From: Massilia sp. Leaf139
Lineage (GTDB): Bacteria > Pseudomonadota > Gammaproteobacteria > Burkholderiales > Burkholderiaceae_D
Reading direction: 5' to 3'
Length of the DNA: 64,000 bases
NCBI RefSeq assembly: GCF_001424165.1
Contig: NZ_LMOJ01000001.1
Location: 895,194 to 959,193, forward strand
Below are positions 19,025 to 27,283 of this stretch, piece after piece (the stretch's first letter is position 1; the number at the start of each line of letters is the position of its first letter). The notes under the pieces are model-generated. The model worked only from the letters and a program-made list of their open reading frames with translations, was not told the origin of the DNA and did not search any database. A program made the position numbers and the translations under genes.

Positions 19025-19038
19025 TTGATCTACATCAT
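19025..19038 (+). promoter_or_regulatory. FNR/ANR-like box 1 upstream of USP
   Basis: TTGATCTACATCAT has one mismatch to TTGAT-N4-ATCAA. It is paired with a second box exactly 40 bases downstream, about four helical turns, an arrangement that places both on one DNA face. Confidence 0.7.
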
Positions 19039-19064
19039 TGCTTGTACTGACTACCAGGGCCATC

Positions 19065-19078
19065 CTGATCTACATCAA
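19065..19078 (+). promoter_or_regulatory. FNR/ANR-like box 2 upstream of USP
   Basis: CTGATCTACATCAA has one mismatch to the consensus and the same spacer (CTAC) as box 1. It is centred about 172 bases before the USP start at 19244. Confidence 0.7.
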
Positions 19079-19243
19079 TGCGCGCGCACGGCGATCGCGC
19101 GGTGACGACGCTTCTGGTGGGAGTCATTTGCCGACATGTTCGCGCTCGTCCTCCCCTCCCGGTGCTCGTTCTGCGCGACAGGGTAACTCCGGCCATGGGC
19201 CGTGACGATACCGGTGCACGCAGGGTTTCATGGAGGAGCTGCC

Positions 19244-19681
19244 ATGTTCAAGCGTATTCTGATCCCCACCGACGGCTCGTCCGCTTCGCAGCGGGCGATC
19301 CTGGCTGGCGTCGCGCTGGCCAGGGAGACGGGCGCCGCCGTGATCGGGCTGACGGTCATACCGCCGTTCCATTCGTTGACGTTCAGGCCCGAGATGCTGG
19401 AGGCGACCCCGGAAAGCTACGAGGAGGAAGCGGCCCGGCGCGCCCGTCGCATCCTGGGCGATGTCGAGCAGGCCGCGCTGGAGGCAGGCGTTCCCTGCAC
19501 GGTCGTGCAGGCCAGCGGAGACAGTGCCCACGAGGCGATCATCTCGACCGCGCGCGACAGGGGATGCGACCTCATCCTGATGGCTTCGCACGGCCACAAA
19601 GGGATCAAGGGCCTGCTGCTGGGCAGCGAAACGCAGAAGGTGCTGGTACACAGTGCGATACCGGTGATGGTGTATCGCTGA
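19244..19681 (+). CDS. Universal stress protein, single domain
   Basis: 145 residues from the ATG at 19244, preceded by GGAGGAGCTGCC; an in-frame upstream start at 19202 lacks such a site. N-terminus MFKRILIPTDGSSASQRAIL and ATP-binding motif SHGHKGIKGLLLGSETQKVL, ending IPVMVYR: a complete ATP-binding USP. Two FNR-like boxes lie upstream. A second USP gene follows at 19846 on the same strand after a 164-base gap. Confidence 0.92.
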   Translation: MFKRILIPTDGSSASQRAILAGVALARETGAAVIGLTVIPPFHSLTFRPEMLEATPESYEEEAARRARRILGDVEQAALEAGVPCTVVQASGDSAHEAIISTARDRGCDLILMASHGHKGIKGLLLGSETQKVLVHSAIPVMVYR

Positions 19682-19845
19682 AGAAAGAGCAAGCCGGCCT
19701 GCAGCGATGTCGAGAGCCCCTGGATGCCAGTCCTGCCAGCGGCTATCGGATCGGTCATGCCTGAGATGCGAGCCGGCGCTAAGCGCTGTCCGCGCCGCCC
19801 GCTCTCACCAGTGTGGACTCCTCTCCCACGAACCCGAGCTTCATC

Positions 19846-20331
19846 ATGATCATCGAAAAAATACTCGTCGCCACCGACGGCTCTGATCTGGCCTTGCGTG
19901 CCGCCCAGGTCGCGGTGCTGCTGGCCGGTACGGGGGCGCGCCGGATCGTCGCGTTCTCGGTCGCGCAACCGCATTTTTCACTGCCCTCCGACACGCTCGC
20001 ATCCGTCGACGCGGGCGCCGAACTGCGCCGGGCCACCGGGGCCGCGGATGCGCACGTCGCTACCGTCGCCCACATCGCCGCGCACGGCGGCGTCGCTTGC
20101 TCCACTGCCACCCGGATCGGCTCCGCACCGGGGCGCGAGATCGTCAAGGCGGCCAAGGAGCACGGTTGCGACCTTATCGTCATGGGTGCGCACGGCCCCT
20201 TCGACGCCAACACGCTGTTCACCGGCAGCGTCGCCCAGCATGTGCTGGCCTGGTCCTCGATACCGGTGCTGCTGTTGCGCGATCCGCGCGATGCGGCGCT
20301 ACCCGAATTCGGCCAGTCGCCGTCGCCCTGA
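19846..20331 (+). CDS. Universal stress protein, single domain
   Basis: 161 residues. N-terminus MIIEKILVATDGSDLALRAA; ATP loop GAHGPFDANTLFTGSVAQHVL and IPVLLLR at the end. The G-x2-G-x9-GS spacing is kept, although the first glycine motif reads GAHG. The start at 19846 is chosen by family N-terminus; its ribosome binding site is weak. Probably co-regulated with the USP at 19244. Convergent with the diguanylate cyclase gene, 52 bases away. Confidence 0.88.
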   Translation: MIIEKILVATDGSDLALRAAQVAVLLAGTGARRIVAFSVAQPHFSLPSDTLASVDAGAELRRATGAADAHVATVAHIAAHGGVACSTATRIGSAPGREIVKAAKEHGCDLIVMGAHGPFDANTLFTGSVAQHVLAWSSIPVLLLRDPRDAALPEFGQSPSP

Positions 20332-20383
20332 GCATGGGACAGGGCCGAAGTCCGGGCCGCGATCGACCGCGACATACAGGCCT

Positions 20384-21517
20384 TCAACCCGGCGCCCTAG
20401 GCACCGCTGGAGGCGCCAGTGCTGTCCGGTTACGGCCGGTTTCCTTCGCCACGTAAAGGGCACCGTCGGCTTCGCGCAGCAGGTCGTTCCAGGAGGCATG
20501 TCCAGAGTCGAGCACGGCGACGCCAGCGCTGATGCTGAAACGCAGCGGCTCCGCCGCGCTGGCAAGAGTCACTGCCGCGACCGCAGTGCGCATGCGTTCG
20601 GCACAGGCCAGCGCGTCGCCCGCGCCGGTCTCGGGCATCACGCAAACGAACTCCTCGCCGCCGATGCGGCCGATGTAGTCGCTTGCGCGCAGGCTGCCCT
20701 TGCAGGCCTTCACCATCGCGCACAGGGCCTGATCGCCGACAGCATGCCCCCAGGTATCGTTGACCCGCTTGAAGTGATCGATGTCGAGGATCGCTACCGC
20801 AAGCGGACGGCCATGGCGCCGGGCCAGCAGCAGGTCGTGCTGCGCCAGCTCCGTCACGTAGGCGCGTGACAGCGCGCCGGTGAGGCTGTCGTGGCGCACT
20901 GCATCGAGCACCGTCTGCTCGGCCAGGAAGAGGCGCCGCCGCAGGTGCAGGTTGGCGAGGGCCACGCCGAAGGCCAGAGGCCAGGAAAGCCCGTACAGCA
21001 ACAGCGTGTTCAGGAACATTGCCGGGGCCAGGGTCAGCGACGCCAGCAGCGCCAGCAGCATCGAGGATGGCAAGGTGGCGAGCAGGAAGCGGTGCGGGCG
21101 CGGTTCGATGAGCGCGAGCAGGAACAGGGCGCCGGTCAGGCCCGGCAGCGCCAGCACCAGGCCGCGCGCGACCAGGGTGGCGCAGATCACCATTGCGCCA
21201 GCGTGCGTCGCATAGAGCCAGGCACAGCGCCAGGCGGCGTTCCAGCGCAGCCGCCCGCCCGCATAGGCCAGCGCGCCGAGCAGCACCATGGCGATCCTTA
21301 CGCACACCGTGAGCAGGGCGCGCTCCGGATCGAGCCAGGCGTCCCAGGCGGCGAACAGGATCACGAACACGCCGAAGACCGGGCCGAGCACAGGCAGCAA
21401 TTGCGCCAGACCGGCATCCACCTGGGCGTCGAAATGCTGTTCGAGCTCGCCTTCGAGCGGCTGGAACAGGCGCTGAAGTTCCTCCAGGCCGCTATCGCCC
21501 CGTTCGACTGTGTGCAT
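20384..21517 (-). CDS. Membrane diguanylate cyclase (GGDEF)
   Basis: 377 residues from the ATG at 21517, chosen because GGAGGGGTC precedes it. The first 40 residues are hydrophilic. About five or six hydrophobic segments follow (about 40-190), and then a GGDEF domain (about 205-370). Motifs are intact: DIDHFKRVND for metal binding, GGEEF as catalytic loop, and an RASD inhibitory site five residues before it. It should make c-di-GMP from two GTP with product inhibition. It lies two kilobases from the EAL phosphodiesterase, giving opposing activities in one neighbourhood. The signal sensed by the membrane region is unknown. Confidence 0.9.
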   Translation of the reverse strand: MHTVERGDSGLEELQRLFQPLEGELEQHFDAQVDAGLAQLLPVLGPVFGVFVILFAAWDAWLDPERALLTVCVRIAMVLLGALAYAGGRLRWNAAWRCAWLYATHAGAMVICATLVARGLVLALPGLTGALFLLALIEPRPHRFLLATLPSSMLLALLASLTLAPAMFLNTLLLYGLSWPLAFGVALANLHLRRRLFLAEQTVLDAVRHDSLTGALSRAYVTELAQHDLLLARRHGRPLAVAILDIDHFKRVNDTWGHAVGDQALCAMVKACKGSLRASDYIGRIGGEEFVCVMPETGAGDALACAERMRTAVAAVTLASAAEPLRFSISAGVAVLDSGHASWNDLLREADGALYVAKETGRNRTALAPPAVPRAPG

Positions 21518-21661
21518 GACCCCTCCACACAGGCGGTCGACCTGAACGCAGCATCGACTGGTCACTGGCGTGGCGCCAATCCCACACGGGAACGGCAACC
21601 GCCATCAGACACGGATCGCTCCGGGCTGCACGACCAACGGCAATCCGCGCCAGCCCTAACC

Positions 21662-22675
21662 CTAGTGCCTATGGCGCCCAACGGGATCGAGGCGGACAAT
21701 CCGGTACTGGTTGTCCCGAAATCCCCAGGCCAGGATCTGCCCACGGTCGTTGATATCCACTGCGGCTTCAAGTTGCCAGCCGCTCCCGGGTATCAGCCGC
21801 TCGCTGAGGTTGGTCAGTCTGCCATGCTCATAAAGAAAAGCGCCTGTCTCGAGCCAGCGGATATTTGCGCCGCCAACCACCTGTCCGCGATTGTTAATGG
21901 CCACGGCAAACGCAAACGGTCCGCCCAGGGTGCCCAGATCCGTGGTCTGACCATTTCTGTAGAGGAAAGCACGTCCATCGGATCGCCCTGCCGAGCCCGG
22001 CAGTCCGGCTGCACCGACGATGTCGCCGCGTTCGTTGATATCTTCCGGCAGACTCCAGTGAGCAATCCGGGGCCCGATTACCCGCACGCGTCCGCGTGCC
22101 CAGACCACGGCCTGCTCCGGGCCGGCGAAGCCGACCACCTGGCCGCGGTCGTTGATCCCGCGCGAATATGCGGGATAGTCCGGATCGTAGGCTGGAATAT
22201 CCCGTAAGACGCCATTCGTGTACAGGAATGGAACGTTACGACCGTTCGCCGGTGTGTGGTTGCCGGTGATGTCGCCGCGATTGTTAATACCGGATACGCT
22301 GGCGTCTTCGCCGACGGCGCCGAGGTCGCGCATCACGCCGCGCGCATACAGGAACAGGTGGACGCGGCCGTCGACCCCGAGCGACAGCCCGGCGACCTCC
22401 CCGCGGTCGTTGATGGCGCCAGCGGTGCTGAAGCCCCCGAGCGAGCCGAGGTCGGTACGCACGCCGTCGGTATCGATGAAGCCGTGGGTGACGCCGCTTG
22501 GCGTCACGAAGTTGCCGATCCCTTGGCCCCGGTTATTGATGTCGTGAAGCGGCGGATCGGGCACGACGACGCGGTACAGGACGCCGGCGCGCTCAGTGTC
22601 CTGGGCTGCAACGAAGGCCGGAGCTGCCACCAGTACCGCTGCACTGGTAATAAACGACTTAGCGCACCTGTTCAT
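21662..22675 (-). CDS. Secreted HAF-repeat protein
   Basis: 337 residues. A signal peptide (residues 1 to about 25: MNRCAKSF, hydrophobic core, AAPAFVAAQ) is followed by at least six imperfect repeats of about 45-50 residues. Each holds I-N-[DN]-R-G-x-[IV]-x-G together with a FLY-x-x-G block, the pattern of HAF-family extracellular repeats. These beta-rich repeats are found in exported proteins of unknown function. GGGAGT precedes the ATG at 22675. A large spacing from its neighbours suggests its own promoter. No catalytic residues are evident. Confidence 0.78.
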   Translation of the reverse strand: MNRCAKSFITSAAVLVAAPAFVAAQDTERAGVLYRVVVPDPPLHDINNRGQGIGNFVTPSGVTHGFIDTDGVRTDLGSLGGFSTAGAINDRGEVAGLSLGVDGRVHLFLYARGVMRDLGAVGEDASVSGINNRGDITGNHTPANGRNVPFLYTNGVLRDIPAYDPDYPAYSRGINDRGQVVGFAGPEQAVVWARGRVRVIGPRIAHWSLPEDINERGDIVGAAGLPGSAGRSDGRAFLYRNGQTTDLGTLGGPFAFAVAINNRGQVVGGANIRWLETGAFLYEHGRLTNLSERLIPGSGWQLEAAVDINDRGQILAWGFRDNQYRIVRLDPVGRHRH

Positions 22676-23851
22676 GTCAACTCCCTTGCACAAGAAATGA
22701 AGAAGAATTCCGAGGCTATTGCGCGTCCTGGTTGGACAGATTGATCGAAATCAGAAAGGCATCGCTTGCTTAACCACAACTAGCGAAGCATGGTGAGTTT
22801 GGATGCAACCTGATACGTGGTTCAGGAGTGTCGGTGGATAGTGTTCCGCCTTCCGGCCTGGGAGTCTATATACATGTGCTCCTTCGATGCGCCCAGCTTT
22901 CGAGGATGAGCAATGTCCCGCCGTAGCAAATCCGTCGCCGCTTTTTTGCGTCTTCGGCAAGCCCCGTAGACGAGTGAAGTGGGTATCGTCGGCGCCTGCG
23001 CCTGCACCATCGGCAACTTCATCGGCACACGGCTTGCCGCCAGTAGTCAGCCGGGAAGTTGAGCGCAAGTGAGTGCATGCACCTACGATGCCAAGCTCGC
23101 GGCACTCAACGAGCGTGGCTGGCGCCTGTGCAAAGGTAATGCGCTGCTCCTGGCCCTGCTGGCGGCGGTATCTGCCAGTGCCCGGGAACTGGGCATGCAG
23201 GATCTGGTAGTCATCACCGTCAAGGGATCGGCACTCGCGTCAGTGGCGGCCGACATCGCACCTCTGCCTAGTCCGCACACAGGGTATCCGGAACCGCAGG
23301 CCGAAAATTTCTCACTGGTGGGGAATTGGTGTTTTCACCCCCTTCGATAGTAGGCGTTTTCGCTCGACGACGCATGATGGTGGAGGTACCTCTGGTTCCG
23401 CGGCTCGCTGGCCAGACTGCCCACTGCAATACGGTGGATGAGTGCGAAATCAATGCGTTACCATCCTTTCGGGAACGAGTCGCGAGGATGAGGAACAGGG
23501 CAGAACCTGTCGTCATGGTCGTGGAAGGCGTGAAAGGTCGTGGGGGCGTAAAGAAAGAAGGACATGAGCAGAAAGAGTTGGCCCACGCTGCGGAGAGGGA
23601 GGCGTTATCGACCCGATAACTGTGGCCGACTGCCTGCCTTGGAGAGTTAACCGGTCAAGCTTGCCGGCTCGTTGGGAGCGCCACAACGAACGTAGCGAAG
23701 CTGGCGAACGGGACTACAAGGAGAAAGAGCGATCAACGCGCAGGAGCTGCTAGCTGCAGACTGGGGCGCCAGCGCCGTCCTCTTGAGACCTTATATGCGA
23801 CGGGGCCGCTTGGCAATCTGGTCAGATCTCCACGTACGCACGACGAACTGT
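22676..23851. other. Gene-poor accessory region with repeat copy A
   Basis: About 1.2 kb without a convincing gene. Open frames of 93 (23069-23350) and 97 codons (23326-23619) exist, but they lack ribosome binding sites and family signatures. The recognisable elements are repeat copy A (22807-22934) and, at the right edge, the out-of-frame 3' end of the integrase gene. Composition is less G+C-rich and less codon-biased than the flanks, suggesting degenerate acquired DNA. Confidence 0.5.
22807..22934 (+). repeat. Imperfect direct repeat, copy A (flanks the integrase remnant)
   Basis: About 128 bases alignable to copy B at 25021-25145, in the same orientation. Shared blocks include AACCTGA, GGATAG, GGCCTGGGAGTCT, ATGTGCT, AGCTTTCG, TGAGCA and CCCGCCG; overall identity is about 70% by eye. 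Both copies contain a 12-codon frame (here 22874-22909, MCSFDAPSFRG) that keeps its start, length and stop. Possible old attachment-like boundaries of a small element, or a duplicated leader region. Confidence 0.55.
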
Positions 23852-24947
23852 TCAGTCATCGACGCGTACTGCGGCCAGAGCAGGAACGACAGGTACACGA
23901 GCTATCCGGCCGTCCCGACGCCCGAGGTACCCCCCGCAATCTGGGGCCTGCCATGACCAAGCTGCTCGGTTACGGCAAGATACGCAGCCTGCATCGTCGC
24001 GGAATCGATTACATCGCCGCCTCGTACCGGCGGTGCGAAGTCTGTGAGCTCGACGTACAGATCAGCCGCGAACTGTTGGCGTAGGCCATGACCGGTGACG
24101 CCCAGCACCCGTCGGTTCACGCCAACTCGATGCAGCGTGTTGGAAAAGCGCCTCAGAGCTTGTTTCAATGACAGGCCCGGGTGCCCGATGTGGGAGCCGT
24201 GCGGCGCGGCTTCGAGCGCGCGTGACAGAGCCCGCGTCTGTGCCGGGTTGCGAATAGCAGTGTAGCGCAGGCGGCCGCCTTTGCTGCAGCGCTTAATTCG
24301 CAAGAACGCCAGGTAGGAGCCAGGGGACGCCGAGGCGGGTAGGGCGTGGGCAGGCACCTCGGCCAGCCTGGGCACGAGCATCACTGCTTCCTTGCGCCGC
24401 AGCCCGAACGCGAGCATAACCTCCAGGATCACTGCCGTGCGCGGGTCGCGTTTCGCCACTGCCACTAGTACGGCTTCAGCGTCGATGCCGTTGCCTTCCC
24501 AACTGCGGCCGGCTTGCGCCGTGGTCATCCGGGTCACCAGTTCTGCTGCGACATAGGTGTCTGCCCGTTGCACTAGTCCCGGCTTGCCGATCCATGTGGA
24601 AAGGGCACGTAAAAACTGAGTTGTTGCTGGATGTATGCCGGCCTTGCCGGAGCCTCGTGCGCCTCGTACCTAACACCGTGGCCCGCCAGCTCGGCTGGCA
24701 GTGTTGGATCGGCCGTCCAGTCGCGCATGAGAAACCCGATGTGGCGGCCTCCGAGGTGGGCTGGGTTGTCGAGCCGGAAACCGAGCTCGCGCAGCCTCGT
24801 GAATATCCGGAACAAGGAAGCTGCCTGCTCCGCACGCGTCTTGTATGAAATCACTTTGCCGCGCTTCGCGTGCATTCCATTGTGAGCGTCGATGAGCGCC
24901 TGCAGCTGACGCTTCCAGCCGCCTGAATGTTTGCTCTTGTGTCGCAT
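23852..24947 (-). pseudogene. Tyrosine recombinase/integrase, broken by two one-base deletions
   Basis: Three segments in different frames join into about 365 residues if two single bases are restored. The N-terminal segment (24947-24613) starts MRHKSKHSGG after AGGAGTGGAC and is a core-binding domain. At the A-run 24611-24615 the frame shifts; the middle segment continues FLRALSTWIGKPG and holds the catalytic motifs GLRRKEA and GHGLRQQ. A second shift in the C-run at 23930-23935 loses the end; restoring one base gives IAGGYLGRRD with the nucleophilic tyrosine. Both lesions are in homopolymers. It resembles the N-terminal SAM-like plus Integrase_1 family. Either a genuine pseudogene or two base-calling errors. 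Confidence 0.8.
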
Positions 24948-25509
24948 GTCCACTCCTGTAAGCGCCGGGCATTTCATAGTGCCGCGTTCTGGCGACGCAG
25001 CACGGCAGGCTTGGGTAGAGAACCTGACACACGGCCCGGGCGCGTCAGCGGATAGAGTGGCCTCGCGGCCTGGGAGTCTTCAAAATGTGCTTCTACAATG
25101 CGTTGAGCTTTCGCCAGTGAGCATTGCCCCGCCGAAGCGGATCCGCGACGACTCGCGTCGCGGCGAGCCCTGCCAATGTTGCCGTGGCAGGCCCTGCTTG
25201 GATATCAAGTCATGTTCCTTCGCCGCTATCCTTCGGCCCTCCCACCGGGCCGCACGGACGATTGCCCAGTTCACCTGTCGCCCCGGCCTCTAGTGCCGGG
25301 AGCGACAGGCCACCGCAAGGCGGTGACGTCGGGCTGGAACATGTTTTCTCTTAGGAAGTGCAGATCACTGCCGCTTTGGTCGGCAGGCTGCAGCGCGGTT
25401 CGTGTCTGATGTCGACGGCAAGGAAGGTGACTGGTCTCGTACTAATCCAGACGGCCTGAGCGTGCGGCGTTCCGGATTGATACGCATCAGATGTCTGTCC
25501 GCAGCCGTA
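24948..25509. other. Intergenic region with repeat copy B
   Basis: 562 bases with no supported gene. They contain repeat copy B (25021-25145), starting 74 bases upstream of the integrase start and pointing away from it. I see nothing else recognisable. Confidence 0.5.
25021..25145 (+). repeat. Imperfect direct repeat, copy B
   Basis: The counterpart of copy A at 22807-22934. The 12-codon frame lies at 25085-25120 (MCFYNALSFRQ), with the same length, start and TGA stop as in A. A and B are 2.2 kb apart and enclose the broken integrase gene. Confidence 0.55.
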
Positions 25510-26169
25510 TTAGTACTGGGGGACATCGTCAGGCGCTGGTACTAAGTGAGGTCGGGCTAACGATTTTATGGGCACGCGCCGCTGTTGCCGCTTCTCCTCA
25601 ACAACTATTTGGATCCAAGCGGCAATTGTGGTCAACCACAAAACCCAGGCCGCTGCAGCGAGCATTAAGGGATTTAGCTGAGCGTATCCGGATAGTAGTG
25701 CCCCGCTGATGCCAAGACCTCCGGCTGCTCCATATCCGAAGCAGTGCGCGCGAGTTCGTGCGATCTTCGCCCATGGCAGGAACGCTACTCCAAACACGAA
25801 TAAGAAAAAGGCGAGAGCCAGACCGCTCGCCAGAGCATCTGCGGCAAGGGATCCAGCGGCACCGATGAGCGCACATGCCATCAGGTAGATTACGCGCGGC
25901 ATTTGAAATGGCCTCCCGTCGCTACAATTTGCTGCCAGCTGGTGGCCGCTGGGCCAGTACCGTAGAAAACGTAGAGACATTACGGTAACGAGTGTGCCGC
26001 CCATCGCTAAGCCAAGCATGTAAGCCGCTGCCGGTGCACCGACGAGAAAGCACCCAGTCTCGAGCAGGGCAAGACCAAGAATCCCGGCCGCAAGCGCACC
26101 GAAAGTGCGGCTACGCATCGTTGGACTAGGGGTAAGCGTGGCTTGTGACATTCTGCCTACGATGGTCAT
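25510..26169 (-). CDS. Integral membrane protein of unknown function
   Basis: 219 residues with about six hydrophobic segments (roughly 22-42, 45-66, 92-112, 115-135, 150-165 and 172-190) and a basic C-terminal tail (EEKRQQRRVPIKS). I recognise no family. It follows the TadE-like gene by 36 bases on the same strand, so it may be the last gene of the tad-like operon. An alternative ATG at 26151 is possible; neither start has a strong ribosome binding site. G+C is below that of the flanking chromosome. A role in pilus assembly is only a guess from position. Confidence 0.6.
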   Translation of the reverse strand: MTIVGRMSQATLTPSPTMRSRTFGALAAGILGLALLETGCFLVGAPAAAYMLGLAMGGTLVTVMSLRFLRYWPSGHQLAANCSDGRPFQMPRVIYLMACALIGAAGSLAADALASGLALAFFLFVFGVAFLPWAKIARTRAHCFGYGAAGGLGISGALLSGYAQLNPLMLAAAAWVLWLTTIAAWIQIVVEEKRQQRRVPIKSLARPHLVPAPDDVPQY

Positions 26170-26205
26170 CCGCTAGCTTACTGACGAAGGTCGTAAAGCG
26201 GTTAC

Positions 26206-26808
26206 TTATGGCGCCTCGCCAGGCACATACCCGAGTGACTCTGCGGTGGCAGTGGTCGTCGCGCGAGGCAGGGGTATGGTCAGCCTGAGCAGTGGAAACA
26301 GCATCTGGTACTGAACCCGCTCGCATTCGACAGGAACTCCCGGGTTGCAAATCTGTGCTCGCACCAGTCTTACACATGTGGGAGCGTTCGGATTCGTGTG
26401 GCATGTCTGACGATTCGCCGCAGGACTCGCCGGCAAGGCGCCCCGGTCGATTCTTGTCGGGGTCAGGGTTCCGTCTGCGTCGCGCACGAGCGCCAGATAA
26501 TCGATGCGGACGTGCTCATGCGTAACTGGCATGCCGAGGGGGAGCTCGCCAGGCATTTGGCGGAATATGGAAAGGTAGCGTATGCGATCGAGCGCGGTCT
26601 GATCCTGGAAGTTCGCTGACGACGCGCCGCGCGCAGCACTGCGCGTCACTTCCTGGAAAGTGTTGTACAGATACATAATGCGGGCAAGTTCGATGATGCA
26701 TAACACGAATGAGAGGAACACCAGTATCAAGAGCGCAAATTCAACCGCAGCAACACCACGCTGGTGCGTTTTCTGCGGCAAGGCACGGGGAAGCTTAATT
26801 GCTGACAT
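26206..26808 (-). CDS. TadE-like pseudopilin/pilus assembly protein
   Basis: 200 residues from the ATG at 26808. A basic N-terminus with QRGVAAVEFALLILVFLSF forms the TadE signature (R-G-x-A-A-V-E-F plus one membrane helix, about 18-40), followed by an exported domain with an amphipathic first helix (YNTFQEVTRSAARGA). TadE-type proteins are minor pseudopilins processed by a prepilin peptidase in Flp/Tad secretion systems. The ATG lies 14 bases inside the preceding gene in another frame, so the two are translationally coupled. Second of two TadE-like proteins in the trio. Confidence 0.78.
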   Translation of the reverse strand: MSAIKLPRALPQKTHQRGVAAVEFALLILVFLSFVLCIIELARIMYLYNTFQEVTRSAARGASSANFQDQTALDRIRYLSIFRQMPGELPLGMPVTHEHVRIDYLALVRDADGTLTPTRIDRGALPASPAANRQTCHTNPNAPTCVRLVRAQICNPGVPVECERVQYQMLFPLLRLTIPLPRATTTATAESLGYVPGEAP

Positions 26809-27283
26809 AGGGCACCGTTGCAACTGCGGAAACCGGCCAGCCGTATCTTCCGGTATTGACTAAACCAAAAAACTGATCCTTCAAACGGAACTGAATGCCG
26901 ACGTCGACGTTCTCGGGCAACGGGCCGTCCTCGACCCCGGTGCACAGATTGATCATGCCATTGGCAGATGTCCCACAATGCAGGACGACGGTGATGCTGT
27001 TTGGGGCGGGGATCAGTTCGGTAAGTTGCGACCTGATGATTCCTCGGGCAGTGTCCGCTGCAGCGAGTGCAAGGGTCGGATCACGCATTTCCTGTTCGGA
27101 TATAGTCGAGAGATAGCGTGCCCCATCTTGTGCGGCCTTCTGCACCACGGTGTAGTGCCAAAAATAGATCGCAAAGAACAATGGCGCTGTAAAGAAGACA
27201 AGCAAGATCGGAAGTATCACGGCAAGTTCAACCGCCGCAGCACCCTTTTGCCGGCGCCCTGGGTTCGTGATGTCGTTGCTCAT
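26795..27283 (-). CDS. TadE-like pseudopilin
   Basis: 162 residues. RRQKGAAAVELAVILPILLVF gives the TadE motif (K-G-A-A-A-V-E-L-A) with one membrane helix at about 17-40, followed by FWHYTVVQKAAQDGARYLS, the typical post-helix segment. Its start overlaps the TadG-like stop by four bases (ATGA), and its end overlaps the next TadE-like gene by 14 bases. Part of a three-gene set; no TadABC ATPase or platform genes, prepilin peptidase or secretin lies in the window. Confidence 0.82.
   Translation of the reverse strand: MSNDITNPGRRQKGAAAVELAVILPILLVFFTAPLFFAIYFWHYTVVQKAAQDGARYLSTISEQEMRDPTLALAAADTARGIIRSQLTELIPAPNSITVVLHCGTSANGMINLCTGVEDGPLPENVDVGIQFRLKDQFFGLVNTGRYGWPVSAVATVPYVSN

Larger units (their letters stand above)
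18901..19243. other. Promoter region of the USP gene at 19244
   Basis: 343 bases without a supported gene. They hold two FNR-like boxes 40 bases apart, centre to centre, and the GGAGGA ribosome binding site of the USP gene. Confidence 0.6.

Noticed and set aside
23069..23619. Two open frames of 93 and 97 codons in the accessory region
   Set aside because: No ribosome binding sites, no homologous motifs, and they overlap each other; kept only as part of the described gene-poor region.
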